This document shows, one piece after another, positions 24,184 through 38,426 of a DNA stretch of 64,000 bases (position 1 is its first letter; each line of letters starts with the position of its first letter). A program made the translations under genes and the position numbers. This DNA is from Tetrahymena thermophila SB210 (Eukaryota > Ciliophora > Oligohymenophorea > Hymenostomatida > Tetrahymenidae), in assembly GCF_000189635.1 (NCBI RefSeq), contig NW_002476463.1:1364001-1428000 (forward strand), given 5' to 3'. A model generated the notes under the pieces. The model was not told the origin of the DNA. It was given only the letters and a program-made list of their open reading frames with translations, and ran no database searches.

Positions 24184-27069
24184 TCATAAATCAGCAAATC
24201 CAGACATAGCTTCTTTGAAGATGGATTTACTATTTATAATATTAGTGGTGCAAATAACTATTTCTTTATCTTAATTTTAATAGATAAAATTAAAATATTA
24301 AAGTAAAAAAATATTAATTTACAATGCAGTTTTCCTAGCAATCTTAAAGCAGCAACTTCACCGTATGAAACTCCTCCAATAAAATAAACTACCACTAATT
24401 TTTTTTAGTTTGTCTTTAATCCTGCTTTAGGATTAACATCTTTAGGCATAAAATAATTTCCTAAAGTTTTTAATTCCCTTTCAATTTCTCTCCATTATCC
24501 TTTCTTAAATGTTTGCTGGACTAGTCTAACACTGCAATAATTAAAAAAAGAATAAAAAAAGCTTTTATTTATGATTAAAAATTTACGATATAGGAGCATA
24601 TGCTATATAAACATAAGATATGTCATTAGGATCAGTTTCATCAACTTACTCATTAATAAGCTATAATTTCTATTTATTTTTTTAATTTTTATAAATTAAA
24701 GAAAAAAATCAGTAAAATATTAAAAATTATTCATTGCTTTTTCCAATTAAAAATAAATATAAATTAAAGTACTGCAACCAAGTTATTCCAATCTTCTTTA
24801 GCTTATTTGTTTTAGTATTTTTTTAAAAACCCAAGCTATTCTAACCTATTTAAAGTAGCTAGATGCTCAATACCGTATTATTAAATAATCAACTTCCTTA
24901 ATTGATCAAATACTTTTTCTTTTAATCCATTTTATACTTAGCACATTAGACAGAATAGTCTTAATACTTCTTCTATGGGGTATTCAAAGAGGATTAAGCA
25001 TTCTAATCTTTCTACTACATCTGAAATATCATTTGGGTCTAAAGGAAAAAGTATTGATGTCTCTAATTCAAAATGGCGATCATACTACTATGCTTGCATG
25101 AGGTGTGTTAATAAGTATGTGTCTTTATTTATTTTAATCAATAAAAAACAATTTAATTCTTTCTTTACAATAATTAGTAATTAATACGTTGTTCAATTTT
25201 TTTCATATCTTCATCTTTTAAAATCTTTTTGACTTAATCTTACTCGTCTTAACTTAATCCATTAAAACCATTATTTTCTATATATTTCTATTTTATAAAA
25301 ATATTAAATTAATAAAAAACTAAATTAATTTCTTCTTTTCTTACATTCAAAATTATTTTAAACTCTTTTCTTTTTACATCTAAAAGCTCTCTTGCTACAT
25401 TCAAAGTCTAATTAGATATCGAGGCGAATATTTAATCAGAGTTTGGATTTAAAAAAATTTATATTTTTTGAGTATCATCTTTGACTGTTTCGTCTACCAA
25501 ACTCTATTTAATGTTGATAGAATTCATAGTTATTCCAAACTGTTCATCAAGCAATGCTTAATATCTGTTTTATTTTTTGATAATAATTAGCATAAATTTT
25601 AATTCAAATAAATTAATAAAATTTCATAATAATTTATCTGAAAACATAAAAAAGGGAAAATAATTTATTGAGACATTATTTTTTTTATGCAAGCAAAATA
25701 AGTATTTTATTTTGCAACTTTTAGAAATAATAAGAAAATATCAAAATTTTACGTGATTGGAGTATACAAAGGTGTTGCCAAATCAGCAGTTCTATCTATT
25801 ATAATAATTGATTCTAGAGTTTTATAGTCTGCTAAATCTCCTTATATGATGTGTTGCTTCTTCTTTTAATTTAAAACTTATTCTACTGCCTTTTAATTAA
25901 GATTTATTTAGATATTTTCACTTTACTAAATAGTTTATTTACTTTTGCTGCATTTCCTATACCAAAAATATTATTTGTTTGGCCATATAAGTATTATATC
26001 CTTAGCAAAGAATCAGCTATCAATTAAAACACGCTCTATTCTTTTTCAAAATAAATCTATTGTAAAGGGTTCTGAATTTCAAGAGAGAAAAGATCCTAGC
26101 CAAAAGGGATTAAGTCAAAATTAAAACTTTTAAGGGTAATGTTAGCTTCTACCTTTAATAAATGAAAAAGAATAATATTTAATCTTATTGATTTCAACTC
26201 AATTTACAACAAAATTAAAAAAAATATTATTTTAATTTTAAGTAAAAATAACATTTCTTATGTTATTTACTGATAGAAAATAGTAAATTAATTTACACCA
26301 TAAAGATTCTATTAGCAAATAGTGCTTATCCTTGGTACCATAATACATGTATACTTTCTTTTAACCTCTTTTTACTAGTCGACTAGGATAATTGTCTTTA
26401 TTTTTTGAATCAAATTTAAATCTGGATATATAAAGAAATAGATTCTTTCATGACCTTCACCTACACTCTATTGTTTAAAAATTGAATAAACTCTCTTTCT
26501 ATTACAAATGAAAGCATTTATTATCTAAAAAACTAAGTATAAAATATCTAAGCTGATAGATTTTTTAACTTCAGATAAGTAAAATAAATTATGAGACAGT
26601 AAATTCAACATTATTACATCTTAAACTAAATAAGAAATTTTATCTATTCCTGTTTCTGACAAGAAATCTTTAAATCCTGTCTATTTTGACTCGCCAATAC
26701 GCTTCGCCCTTATTATCATATCAAATATTTAATGGAGCCTTTTATCCATAAGCAGAAGCTTCTTTCCTTCATCCTATTTAAATACAATAAATCTCATTGT
26801 TAATTATTTTCGCTTCAAATATTTAATAATTCAGCAAATTTTTAAAAATTTCTTACTTATTTAAAAACATCTACCAACTTCTATTTAAGATGAGTAATGT
26901 AAATTTCCTCATCAAAATTCTTCTCCCTCTCTAAATTCTAATTTTCCTAATCATATCCCTCATTTTCTCCAAACTCCTAAAACTGATACTCAAGTTAATC
27001 ATCGCCTCCTAACTAAAATATGTCGAACTTTGGTATATTGTCTACAATTTTGCTAAAAAAGTTATCCAT
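24184..27069 (-). CDS. VPS33: Vacuolar SM protein VPS33 (HOPS/CORVET subunit)
   Basis: Exons (reading order): 27069-26857, 26812-26297, 26152-25943, 25889-25753, 25564-25345, 25287-25188, 25092-24773, 24669-24587, 24531-24323, 24269-24184; 697 residues. VPS33 is the Sec1/Munc18 subunit of HOPS and CORVET, templating SNARE assembly for endosome and vacuole fusion. Landmarks in order: GKKLLLMDKRLHQIFDMII, FDLIPFGQDLFSLEI, LLRIQYLYGQTNNIFGIGNA, IIIIDRTADLATPLYTPIT (compare LLDRDVDFVTAL in animals), EEVLRLFCLMCQVQNGL, YGIEHLATLNRLEQLGFL and, near the end, VVVYFIGGVSYGEVAALRLL. All nine introns join in frame; intron 6 (95 nt, ending GCAAG) is the least certain. Ciliates use VPS33-type complexes in phagosome, lysosome and secretory-organelle traffic; which complex this copy serves cannot be told from sequence. 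Confidence 0.9.
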
Positions 27070-28170
27070 AATATATCGATTAATTCAAAATTTTAATAAT
27101 AATTATAATATTTTGTTTAATTTTTTGATAATTATATTTTTTGCTGAAATATTTTTTATTTATTTTTTATAAAGCAAAATATAAAATCATTTGCTTAATA
27201 AAATTATTAATCTCTTAAAATTATTTAATTTATTGTCAACTTAAGAAATAATTCAATCAAGCTATTATTATCAATATCTTGTTTGCTAATTTAATTAATT
27301 GAGTGTTTTATTAACTCTTTTAAAAATTGTAAATTTATTTCATTAAAGAACCAAAACAAAAATTCTACTTTAATTTTCCATTGTAAATAATTAATTTATT
27401 TAACATTTTATAAAATAGAAATTTAAAAGACAAACCAAACGAGAATTTATTTATTTATTAATTATTTAATTTATTAATTTAAAGTTAATTAAATATGTTA
27501 AAAATTAATTTAATTTTTTAAATTTAATACTTGCTGAATATTTTTCATTAAATGATGATATCATCAATTAATTGACTAAAAAATACAAAAATACTAGCTT
27601 TTATTAAGTAAAAAAAGGTTATTATTTGAAAAAATGCAAATACTTTAATTTAAATGTGAGAAAAATATTAAAAGTAAACACCTTTGAATATCACAGATTA
27701 TTAAAATAAAAGAACACAAAAAAGTTAGAATTACTTCAAATTTGTTATATCTATTTTTTGGAAATTTAATAAAAAAGTTTTAGCCCAAATAAATAAATAA
27801 ATTATACTAATCAAAATTATTGTGGAGGATATTTAAGTAAATTAAATAGATTTGATTAAGTTAGAAAAATGTAAAATAAGTGGTGATATTTTTTATATGA
27901 AGATAAATAAATCTATAATATAAAGTTTGACAGAAATAATTTAAATTTATAAAATGTATTTTTGTTTAATTAGACATTATTTTTGTGATAAATATTTGAT
28001 ATTGGCCTATATTCTTCTTTCTTGAAGTTGAAAATATTTGATTGAATAGTTTGTTAGTAGACTTAGTTAATAACTTAGAGATGCTTTTTAATTTATTATT
28101 ACAATATAACAGATTTTTATTTAAAAATTACTCTTTTTCTTTTCATTTTTATTCATGCTTTTAGAAAAAA
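27070..28170. other. Intergenic spacer, 1.1 kb
   Basis: Very AT-rich DNA between VPS33 and the EGF-like gene, both on the minus strand; the VPS33 promoter is expected just above 27070. No coding frame or array seen. Confidence 0.5.
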
Positions 28171-28695
28171 TCAACTCACTGTAGATTGAGTGCTTATTTG
28201 TTGCAAGCTTCTTATATTTTATTAGCTTTTTTAGATGTTTACTTTTTCCCAAATTTCATTTTTTTTGCTATTCTCATTTTTCATTCTATCTTCTTTTTGC
28301 TTTTTGAGTGAATACTGTAGATAAAAATAAGTTCCTACAAATCCCAAAACTAAACAGGTAGCACATATTATAGATCCTACCCAATACTAAACATATGTCC
28401 CTATATCTAAATAATATTAGCAATAAGGTCCTATATATGGAGAAGGACAGTAGCATTGGTTAGAAACGCACTACCCTCCGTTATTACACTTATTTTTTGA
28501 ATCATCGCAATATGTCTTTTATCTAAGATCTTCTAAAAATATTATCTATTATTCCTGTAATGTAAGCTAATTATTTCGATTATATTAATTTTTCTAAATG
28601 CGGACTTATTAACTTTAGCTTATCATAATAAATAAAAGGAGTATGACATAGTAATTTGAAGTTATTTTAGCTTTAAAATTTATGTTTCCTTTCAT
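28171..28695 (-). CDS. Small single-pass membrane protein with one EGF-like domain
   Basis: A single exon of 174 residues. The N-terminus has a signal-like hydrophobic stretch (YYVILLLFIMISQS, about 16-29). One EGF-like module follows at about 75-106 with six cysteines (spacing C-x6-C-x5-C-x4-C-x1-C-x8-C, including CNNGGQC and CYCPSPYIGPYC). A transmembrane helix (VGSIICATCLVLGFVGTYFY, about 120-139) is followed by a charged cytosolic tail with many Lys, Glu and Asn. The predicted topology is outside-EGF, membrane, inside-tail. There is no calcium-binding EGF signature. It is probably a cell-surface or endomembrane protein; ligand unknown. Confidence 0.8.
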
Positions 28696-29706
28696 AATAT
28701 TTACTCTAAATAATCTTCAATTATTCACTTTTTTAGATATTTAATTAATTATTTTTACTTTGATGGTAATTAAAAAAAGATTCATAATTATATGATTTGA
28801 ATATTATTAATAAAAGATACTTATTTATTGAAATCGATTTGAAATTTTTTATATTAGGCTTTAATTAATTAGTAAGTATCTTTTTTTATGTTCTGAAAAT
28901 ATTTTCTAAAATACTTCTTCTTATTGCAATTATAACATATGATATGAATTTTAAATGAAGTATTTACCTTCGAATTGTAAGTAGTAGTATTTATATTATT
29001 ATATAATTTTATTTTGAATTTTTTTGAATAATGAATGAATACGGAGTAGTTTAGAAATCTCACTTTTCAAGTGATAACGTATTTATGTTATAGAAAAATT
29101 TAATTTGCGTTACAATAAAAAATGTATTTCTTTTGATAATAAAATTCGATAAGCGTAATTTCTAAAACTCAGCTAAATATTAAAAATTTTATTATTTATT
29201 AAATTAAAATTTTATAATCTACTTCTAAAAATTATAATTTATTTTCAGAAAATATAAACTTAAATATTCAAGGTATTTTAATTAAGAATTTTTTATTATC
29301 TTTAAAATATATTATGGTGGTTCATACAAATTTTACCAGTAAAGTTAGTGAAATTTTGTTAAGAATTCTTTATTAGATTTGTTAGTATAAATCTAAATTT
29401 AAAATATTAACATTATTAGAAAATAGATTTAAAACACATCTTAAAATAATTATATACAAATAATAATTAAGAGTTGTTTGGACTTTAAAATATTATATGA
29501 ATTTACATTAACACAACAAAGTTAATACTTAATTTAGATTTAATATTTTTAGATAAAATTAATTAAAAAATTATTTATTGAATTATTTATAAAAAAAAGT
29601 AAGTAAAAAAAATTATAAATAGTTGTTTTTATAAAATAAAATTATAACAAAATAAATAAATAAATATATTTGTTTATAATCACTTTAAATTAATTGAATC
29701 GAAACA
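28696..29706. other. Intergenic spacer, 1.0 kb
   Basis: AT-rich spacer between two minus-strand genes. An open stretch at about 28869-29063 on the minus strand has the Asn/Lys/Tyr/Ile bias of AT-rich non-coding DNA and no recognisable motif. I see no gene here. Confidence 0.5.
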
Positions 29707-32700
29707 TCATAAAACATATAGAAGTACGAATATGAATTAAGGAATAGCAAATTTGAGTATCATTTGTGATAAATCCAAGATGGGTACTAATTTTATTTTA
29801 AAAAATAACATTAAAGTAAATGATTGGATATGACTGGTTTATTGTGGATATGTTAAAATTCTAAATAGATATATATATTCAAAATAAATGAATCCTTACA
29901 GCTTGGAATAAATAGAGTCTGGGCTGATATCAGTTAAATCTAAGAATTATCCATTAAATCAGGATAACCAGGTTAAACACTACCTCCAATAATATAAACA
30001 TTATATTCAGTGTTCGGAATCATGCTAGGAATAGTAATATTATATTTTGTATATGGTTATGATATTTCTATCTTCCAGCTTGGCACAATTCCGTTTGTAG
30101 AGTTATAACCCCATTAAATTTATTAGCCATTTGGTTTACCTTTATCCTCTTAAGTCTTAGTAGCCATAGCATAAACAAAGCCATAATTATCAAGCTCCAC
30201 AGAAATTGTAACCTTATTTGTTGCTGTGTCTATTTCAGTTGGTGTAATTAAAAAAGTAGGAACATAAACTGAAAAATTAGAATAAGGAATTGTTGCACTA
30301 GTATTGAGATTAGTTAAGATATTCGCTAGATTATTTAATTAATTTTAAATCAAATATCCGACAAGACTGTAGGGAGAAGGGAAATTTTCTGTAAAAGGAT
30401 TAGATATAATTTATAAGTGAATCGAAGTCTGTTAAGTCTGCAATATTCTCTCTATTCAAATTAACAAATAAAATCATTTAATTTACTATTAAATTTTATG
30501 TATTTAATTTATTGCCTTTCAATTAATTAAAATTAAGTAAGAAAAAAGACAAATAAAAAGTGTTTTGAATGGTTTTTTTGTAATTGAGCAATAATTAATT
30601 ATTTTTTGTGTGTCTTTATATATATTTGATGATTTAATTTGATAAATATTTAAAAAATTTAGAACTTATTCTAAAGTGAATAAATTCTTATTAAGATAAT
30701 GTTTATTACCTTTTATAAACGTATCTTAATCCTATAGAATTCTTGAGGAAGTTTATGTTGAGCTTTAACTTGATGTAAAAACATATTTTCTTTCTATTAC
30801 TCTTATTATAAAATTATGTTATAAAATACATATTAATAGTTGAAAATTTTTTATTTACTATGCCTACATCAAACTAAGTACAAAAGCAACTCCATTAATA
30901 ATATTTCTCTTTTCTGCAGAATTTAAGTAAGCTTAATTAAATGTTAAGGCAAAGTCTGCAGCAACATACCTGCTTGAAGTTTAGAAATCAAATTATTTTA
31001 ATCCACTCCATTAACCACCTCTATCTACAGCATAAGCAAAGCAGGTATAATATACTTGTGCTTATAAGCCTGTAAATGTGTAAGTAGCCTAATTGGTATT
31101 ACCTATAATAACGTTTCCATACATAGTTCTTGTTGATTTCCATTTAGGCTTTTTCTAAATCAAAAGGTCATTTATTGAAGGAGCATCTGTTCCTTATAAA
31201 GCTATCATCAAAAAAGCTTAGGTTACTTCTGAAGTACCTGTTTTAAATTATTATTCAATTTTATAATTTAAAAAAAAAATTATTAATACCTATTGTTATA
31301 GTAGCAGTAGTCTATGTTGTAGTTGTATTGGAAAAGTCTGTTATTTGAGGCGGACTTGTGTCTTATCCAATAATAACAAAATTTAAACTTGTTTGACTTA
31401 ATGTGTAAACATCTGAGTTAATACCGTCCAAAGAAAGTTATAAAGTACCACTTTAGACAGTAGTGTCAGTTGTGCAATTCAAGTAAAATGATACAGAATT
31501 AACTCCTTATGATAACAGTAAACTCTTTTAAGAAATAGTTACACCTTGGTAGTTTTGCTTGAATAGAATTAAAATTTCTAAAGAAAGATTAGGAGCATAG
31601 TCGGTAGAAATTACAGTTGGCAAAGACCAACCTCCTAAAGGTACTTCTTGCAAAGTTCCTACATTTATTCTAATATTTTTATTTGCTGTTACCTAATTAT
31701 TTATTTATTTATAAAAAATAATATTTCATAAGATTTGAATTTTAGTAACTTAAAATTAGTTTAAAATTTTGGTTTTATTTTGTTTAAATTAGAAAAAAAA
31801 ATTAGATTAAGAACAATTAAATGCAAGCAGCTTGTTTTACTCAATTTAAATTAATTTATATTATTAAAATATTTTTCTATTTTCGGAATAAATAAATTTT
31901 TAAAAATAAAAATTTGATTTAAATTTAAACAAATTTTATTAAATTATTTTAAAGAAGTTATTATTAAAATGTTTAAAAATAAATTAGGGGAAATTATTTA
32001 TTTTTGAATGAAATAAAAATTAAATTATTTCAAAAAATTCTTTTTAAATTATAAAAAAAAATAAATATTTATTTGTGATTTAAAGAATTTAATTTACTTG
32101 AACTTAAGTCTTTTACATAGGAGTATAGAGAGGAGGATTTTATTCTCCTTAAATAGACCAGTAGATGTAATAATTACCTTGTATTTGTAAATAATAAAGA
32201 TTGTAATCAAAAAAAAAAATTTAGTTACCTCCATTTAGTCCCTGATCTACTGAAACTCTGAAAGTAGATGTTAAATTTCCTAAAAGTAAGGGTAATTGAG
32301 AAGGTATAACTGTTATTCCTTATTAAGAAACTTAGGGAATAAGAGTTAAATTAAGAGCGCATGGATAAATAAGACTGACTTAAAGATCTTTGGTTTATGT
32401 ACCTCTTTCTACTATTATTGTCTAATTAGCATTTACACTTATATAAGGTCCAGGAATTTTAAAAGTGAAGAAAGAAGGATCTATGTTAAAGAATGTCTAT
32501 GAAATGATATTATTGTTAAAACCATCAAAAGCTTTGATGATAATTGGGTTTGTTGATCCTGGGTTGGTTGGATTTAGGAAATTATTAATATATAGATCTG
32601 TTAGTCCACTAAGCTTTACTTAATTTCCTGTAACAGTTACTATATTGTTATTGACAGAGCAATTAATATTATTCATAATCACATTTGTGGATGTGCAACT

Positions 32701-35700
32701 TAAAACTTGCCAATTCGGTACATCATATTAACTAGGGTACTCAATTAGGATTTGACCAAGTGAGTTAGCACTGGGTAGAGGATATGATGGGTCTATGATA
32801 AATTGCATGTAATAAGTAGAGGATCTTCTAATGTAATAGTTGCTTGGGTACATATTTTATAGCTATAGCCATGAAGGTGCTGCTGTTGTCCTTAAATTTC
32901 CAGCATTTCCATTAAAGTCAACAAAGTAATTAGTAAACAAAGCGTATATTCCAATTTAAAATGATCCACCGTTTCTGTCTTAAAGCTCATTTGGGTTCAT
33001 TATTCTATTTTTTAACAATCATAATTAAATACAATTAATTTATATATAATTAATAAATATTATTTACCCAGAAATAACAAGAACAATTGGATTATCAAAA
33101 CTAGGAGTATATGATGTTATTCCATTTATTGTTATAACGCCTAGGCTGACTGAACAGCCTATTTCAGAAGTTAACCCACCTTAGGATTAGCAGCTTATAT
33201 TTTAGCCTAGGAGATTATCATATTATTATGGGAATTTAATGTATATTAAGGAGTTTGAAGTTAGACTATTAGTAGGAATTAAAATAAAAGTATACTATCC
33301 GTTTTGTGCTTCATTAATAGGAGAAAAGGACATTTGTTGAACTTAAATAGGAGTTGCACGATTAGTAATTTATAAAGTTCTTAAATTAAGTGTGGTTGTA
33401 TCTGTATCTTATAAAAGCACACCATCATAATAAATTTAAACAATAAATCCATCAGTCTAACCTGGAGACGGGTTTTAAATATTCTAAACCTGTAAGTAAA
33501 AATTAAAATCAATTATTAATTTACTTACCTTGATAATAAAATTAAAATTTGATAAATATTTACAGTAAAATTTATGGTATCTGAATTATAATCAGTTTCT
33601 GTAACTAGAATGAATGTGTTGCCTGATATTGAGCAGCTTTTAAAAGTCTAAAGTCCGCCTGAAACTTAGCAAATTGGGTTTATTGGCAAATTCTAAAAAC
33701 TGCTTATTGGGAAGGTAATTTAAATAGTAGCATATGCTTTAAAAGAGGATGAAGGAGTGAAGGCTATAGTGTAAGTAGCAAATAAATATGAATTACTTGG
33801 AAAAGCATTAATTCCTTAAAATATAACAAATCCTGACTGAAAAGCTGTTCCTGTTACATAACCGCTAAATGCATTTCCTTTTTTATTTTATTCAATAATA
33901 TTTATTTTAAAGGTAATTTAAAATTTTAAATATTAATAAAAAATCAATAATGGTTACTTTGATTAATAAAGTTATTTTAGTTTTAATAATATGCAATAAC
34001 AGACCATCCTGTAGTTGTTTAGCTAATTGAAGCTGGGTTTTTAACTCCATCCACTACTATTCTGAAAGGAGATCCAGCAGGATGAGATTAGATATTAGAT
34101 ATAGTAAAAACATTATTTTGCACTTTGTATATTAAACCTTAAGAAGTTAGAGGATTTAGCTGAGGAGCTGAAAATGAAGGACTGGGGAAACTCATTTACA
34201 AATTAAATTAACTATCAAACGTAATTTGAACAGAAAAACCATCAAGCAAATCATTTTAAGGAATTATGTAAAACTCAAATCTTGAACCTGGTTGAAAAGC
34301 AGCCTTAAAAGGTACTTGTATTTAAACATCTGTGAAATCATTTACAACTGGCAGTGAATTTGAATTACGCTTTAGAATTAAATAAATAATAAAATTTGCT
34401 ATTAATACTTTATTGTAAAATTACTGATATAGCTTAGATATTTGACTAGGTTGCTGGATTCATATAAACTGGAATTTAGATTATAGTACCAAATATTTGT
34501 GCATATCTTGGATAAACAAGGTTTCTTATATAGATGTACAAGTTGTTCGTAGATTATAGTTAATTTGTAGAAGGATTTACACTAGTAATTTGAATTAAAA
34601 TCCAATTTATTGAATGATATAAAATAGTTTGTTGAGTATAATATGTACTTCCTTCTAATATGCCTATAGATATACTATCATCATTAGGGATAAATCCTAT
34701 TCAAAAAATATATTTCAGATTATTTTTCTTTTTATTTAACTTAGTAAAATGGCAATTAAATATCATAAATTTCACTTTCGAAATTCAAACAAGACAAACA
34801 CTCTAATTTAAATATAACTAAAATGTATTTATCATTGTTTATTAACCAACTTATTTTAAATTTTGGGAAAAAATGATTTTTTATGGTTTATTTAAAATTT
34901 TAATTAGAAATTAACAGATTTAAATAAAAAATGAAGTGTTTTTAGTTAAATTTACCTGTATCGAATGATGGAAGAATTAGTATTATGAAATCTCCAAGAT
35001 TATATGAAGGCACTGTGGCACTTAACGCAATTTTAATATCAAAACTTTATTGAAGATAATATATATTAAATGAGGTTGTATCTAATATTGTTTTAGGATT
35101 AAAAAGGATATAGTTATCGTTCTATAAGTTAGTCACAGCACCTTAAGGATAAGAAGCATAATTTACATTGATATTTCCAGATGTATTTAAAATTTACTCT
35201 CTTCTGTTAGATAGTTATTTTAGCAGTACTTTTATTTATGCTGGAGATTATAGAGGATTAAGAATATTTGGAATATGGAATCTTATGTAGGAATTCGGAG
35301 CAATAGACTAAAAATACTTCATTCTGATTGCAGTATACGTCGCAGGAGCTGATGAAGTAGTGGGATCAGCATATGTTGTCTTTATTAAATAACATTTAAT
35401 ATTGTATTCCTGCAAGCTAAATAGTCCATCCAGAGCCTTGCAATAAAATTCCTTGCCAAATTAAACATTACTGCCAAGAGTTTAGTCATAATTTGAAATG
35501 AATAAAACATCAATAAATCCTATTAAATTTTATATTTTTTTGTTAAATAATTTAGAATTTTTTTAAAAAATGTTGCTTAAAATAATATCAAATAAAATTA
35601 ATATTTCAAATAATTTCTTTGATTTAGAAGGTTAATTTTATTATTTATTTTTTACCTTATGGGTCAGTTGAAAGATTTGATGGCATTCCTTAAGGGATTG

Positions 35701-38426
35701 TTAATGATACTGTTGTTAGAGAAACCTCTAAAATACCTCTTCTTATATAGTCAGTAGCAGCAGCTGGTGCATAATTAAGATAGTTCATATAAACGTATTG
35801 ATTAACAGAAGTTAAAGGCTAGGGTGTTATTATTAATAAAATGCTGAAAGTGAATAAAACGTTAGTTTGAGTGCTATCATAGATAGTTAAATCGACTAAG
35901 TATGCGCCTTAATATATCGGAGTAGTGATAAAGCCAGTAAATGATAAAGTTCCTTAAACACCATTTGTAATTGATGAGCCAGGAGCAGTAGAAGAATACA
36001 TTGTGACAACTTGATCTTTACGTTTGCAAATATTTGAATTTATCGCATTTACTTAACATTTAGAAGCTTTTTATATATAAATAATAATTAAAATAAAGCA
36101 GAAAATATTTCAATTGAAAACCTGAAACAGAAGAAAGAGAAAATTAGCTGGGAAAAATAAGCCTATAAACACTTCCAGCTGGGATAGGGGAAGGAGGAGT
36201 AAAGTTAATGGTAGCAGACGCTAGAGTATTTGCTTGATATTTATTGTTAGCTTAGTTTTGAACTAATATAGCTCCATTGTATGAATTGTATGGTTATACA
36301 GTGATGAAAGCAGAAGTAGAGTCTTAATCGATGATAGTAGTCATCTAACTACTTGTGTAAGTTGTAACAACGATTGAGTTTGAATTACCAGGAAGTCCTG
36401 GCAAAATTAGTCTCATAAAAATAGATATCTCTGAAGGTGATGTTTAAGGTGCAAAATTCTTGAATCTTATATAGTTATTTGTTACATCAGTATCATCTAA
36501 TTCATTATCTGAGCTGATATCACTCAAGCCATATAAAAGCTAGTAACTCGAAGTAAAATCAGAATCTTTTTTGCAAAGAAAAATTTGAATTATATAATAA
36601 AAATATTTTAAAAATAAATGTACTGTTATCAAATAATTTAATAGAGCCATCAGAAGGCAAACTTATCTAAATTATGGAACCACTTAGTAATGGATTTTTA
36701 GGAAGGAATGTCAGAGTGTAATCAATTATTTTTTGTTCTGCTTAAACAACCAAACTTTAAACAGGTTGAAAATTTATATATTGCATCTAACCTGGCGTAA
36801 TTTGTAGACCTTTTAAATAATTACTCCAAGCAAGTACTACTTTAGTGTTTGCTCTATAAACAACAATTCTAAAATTTCCTGTAAATATTGATATAGTTGG
36901 ATTTGTCATTGTTACACTTAGCCCTACATCACTTCCAATATTTATGTCCTGTGAAAAACCTAATTAATTTTAGTGTATGTTAATTCTAATTAATGATTAA
37001 GTATAGAAGTAAAATTTGCTGTGAGTGCTGTATTACTTTAAAAAGTTTAATAAATATATTTTTCTCATTATTAATATATATATATCTGTAATTAATCAAT
37101 TTTTGATATTCTTTTTAAATTAAATGTGAAGTTTGTTTTTGAAAAATAAATTTTAAAGCTTATTTTTAAAGAAGTATTCTTTCTTTTGCTATTCTGATTG
37201 ACAAATGATGTTTGTAAAGAAATAATTAATTTAAGCAATAGAATCATTTATTATTTAAAAATTTTAATATATTATTTGCTTTAAATTTAAGAATACTTTG
37301 CAAATAAATTATTTGTTTTTATATTATAATTTTTATCAAATAAAATTAATTACCTGAAACTTAGATTATTGTAGTTCCAGGTTCCAGCGTACATTATATT
37401 TAACCTTAAATCTAAACACCATTAATAGGGTAAGTTGAGCATGAAGGGTTTTTGGAAATAGAAAATCCTGAATTGGGTATCCATAATTCTATGTATGAAT
37501 TTTAAGGTATGAACGTTGCAGTTTTAAAGGCAAAATTATATTTTGAAGGTTGACCTGCTGAAGTAGTTCCTGAAGAGTCGACTGCTATAGTAGTTGAAGC
37601 TAACTATGCAATACTACCAGCAACACCAAGTGATCCAAACATTAAGTTTGAGTCATAATAGTTTTAGCCCCTCATTGTTTCAACATAGAAATTACCTGTA
37701 CCTCCAGCATTCAAAGGATTTAAAACTTGATAGATGGTCAAATTAAGCTCTTTAATAAAATAAAAATGTATATATGCCGAACTATGTCAAAATATTTCAT
37801 ATCTGTAAGTTATAAAATATGTTTATTGTTTTTAATTTTCAAAGTATTCTAGTTTAAATATTAACTGTGACTGATATCAAAACCATTCTCAATCATTGAA
37901 AGTTTTATTAGAAACGAATATTTATTTAGTTATTTAGTTTTGTTTGAAAATTTTAAACATAAACTTATTTTATGTAGATTCTGTTTTAAAATTTAAATTA
38001 ATAAATATATATTTTACATATGTTGCTAAGGATATCTTATGTGTCAAAGTAGAAAAATACTTTTTAATCATAAACATCACATCGCATGTTGCAAGTTGTA
38101 CTTGTTACTGCTTGTATCCCTAATCCAGGAGCATATTGATATGGGAAGGTTATAACAACTTAACCACCAGCAGGAATCGAAGATTAAGGTATAATTTAAA
38201 ATGTATAATCTGCTTTTTAGTTATTATTTGCTATCGTATTGTAAATAGGAGTGGTCCCTTATAAAATTGTGCCTTAAATAATAACAAAAAGATAATTTAA
38301 TGATTAAAATATTCAAAATTATTTTTTTTTATAAATATATGCATTACCTGCAACAACGTCTTTGATAATTGAAAAATTAATCAAGACGAATAGAGCAGCT
38401 AAACACTGACGACTATCTATTTACAT
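29707..38426 (-). CDS. Giant secreted or surface protein of repeated beta-rich domains (17 exons)
   Basis: Exons (reading order): 38426-38348, 38272-38018, 37749-37354, 36959-36624, 36565-36122, 36066-35656, 35519-34956, 34696-34425, 34369-33958, 33877-33564, 33489-33068, 33004-32229, 32177-32098, 31692-31290, 31237-30882, 30428-29900, 29786-29707; about 2042 residues, every join in frame. A signal peptide (CLAALFVLINFSIIKDVVA) opens the protein. The body consists of repeated units of roughly 130-190 residues with Ser/Thr/Asn/Pro-rich beta-strand-like text, phrases of the type NPLNAGGTGNFYVE, NIQNPSPGQTDGFIVQIYYD and NPTNPGSTNPIIIKAF, and IPNSGF/FPSQF-like strand ends. The last ~300 residues look fibronectin-III-like (YTFTGLQAQVYYTCFAYAVD, ITIPSMIPNTEYNVYIIGG). 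The C-terminus is a hydrophobic tail (LKFAIPQFIFVLLYVL) without a cytosolic part, as in GPI-anchor signals. There are few cysteines. Function not recognised; adhesion or coat is an inference. Confidence 0.78.

Noticed and set aside
24975-25184. Plus-strand 69-codon stretch
   Set aside because: It is opposite VPS33 exon 7, which matches the family motif by motif.
28869-29063. Minus-strand 64-codon stretch
   Set aside because: Composition is only Asn, Lys, Tyr, Ile and Thr as expected from AT-rich DNA; no motif, no neighbouring exons that fit.
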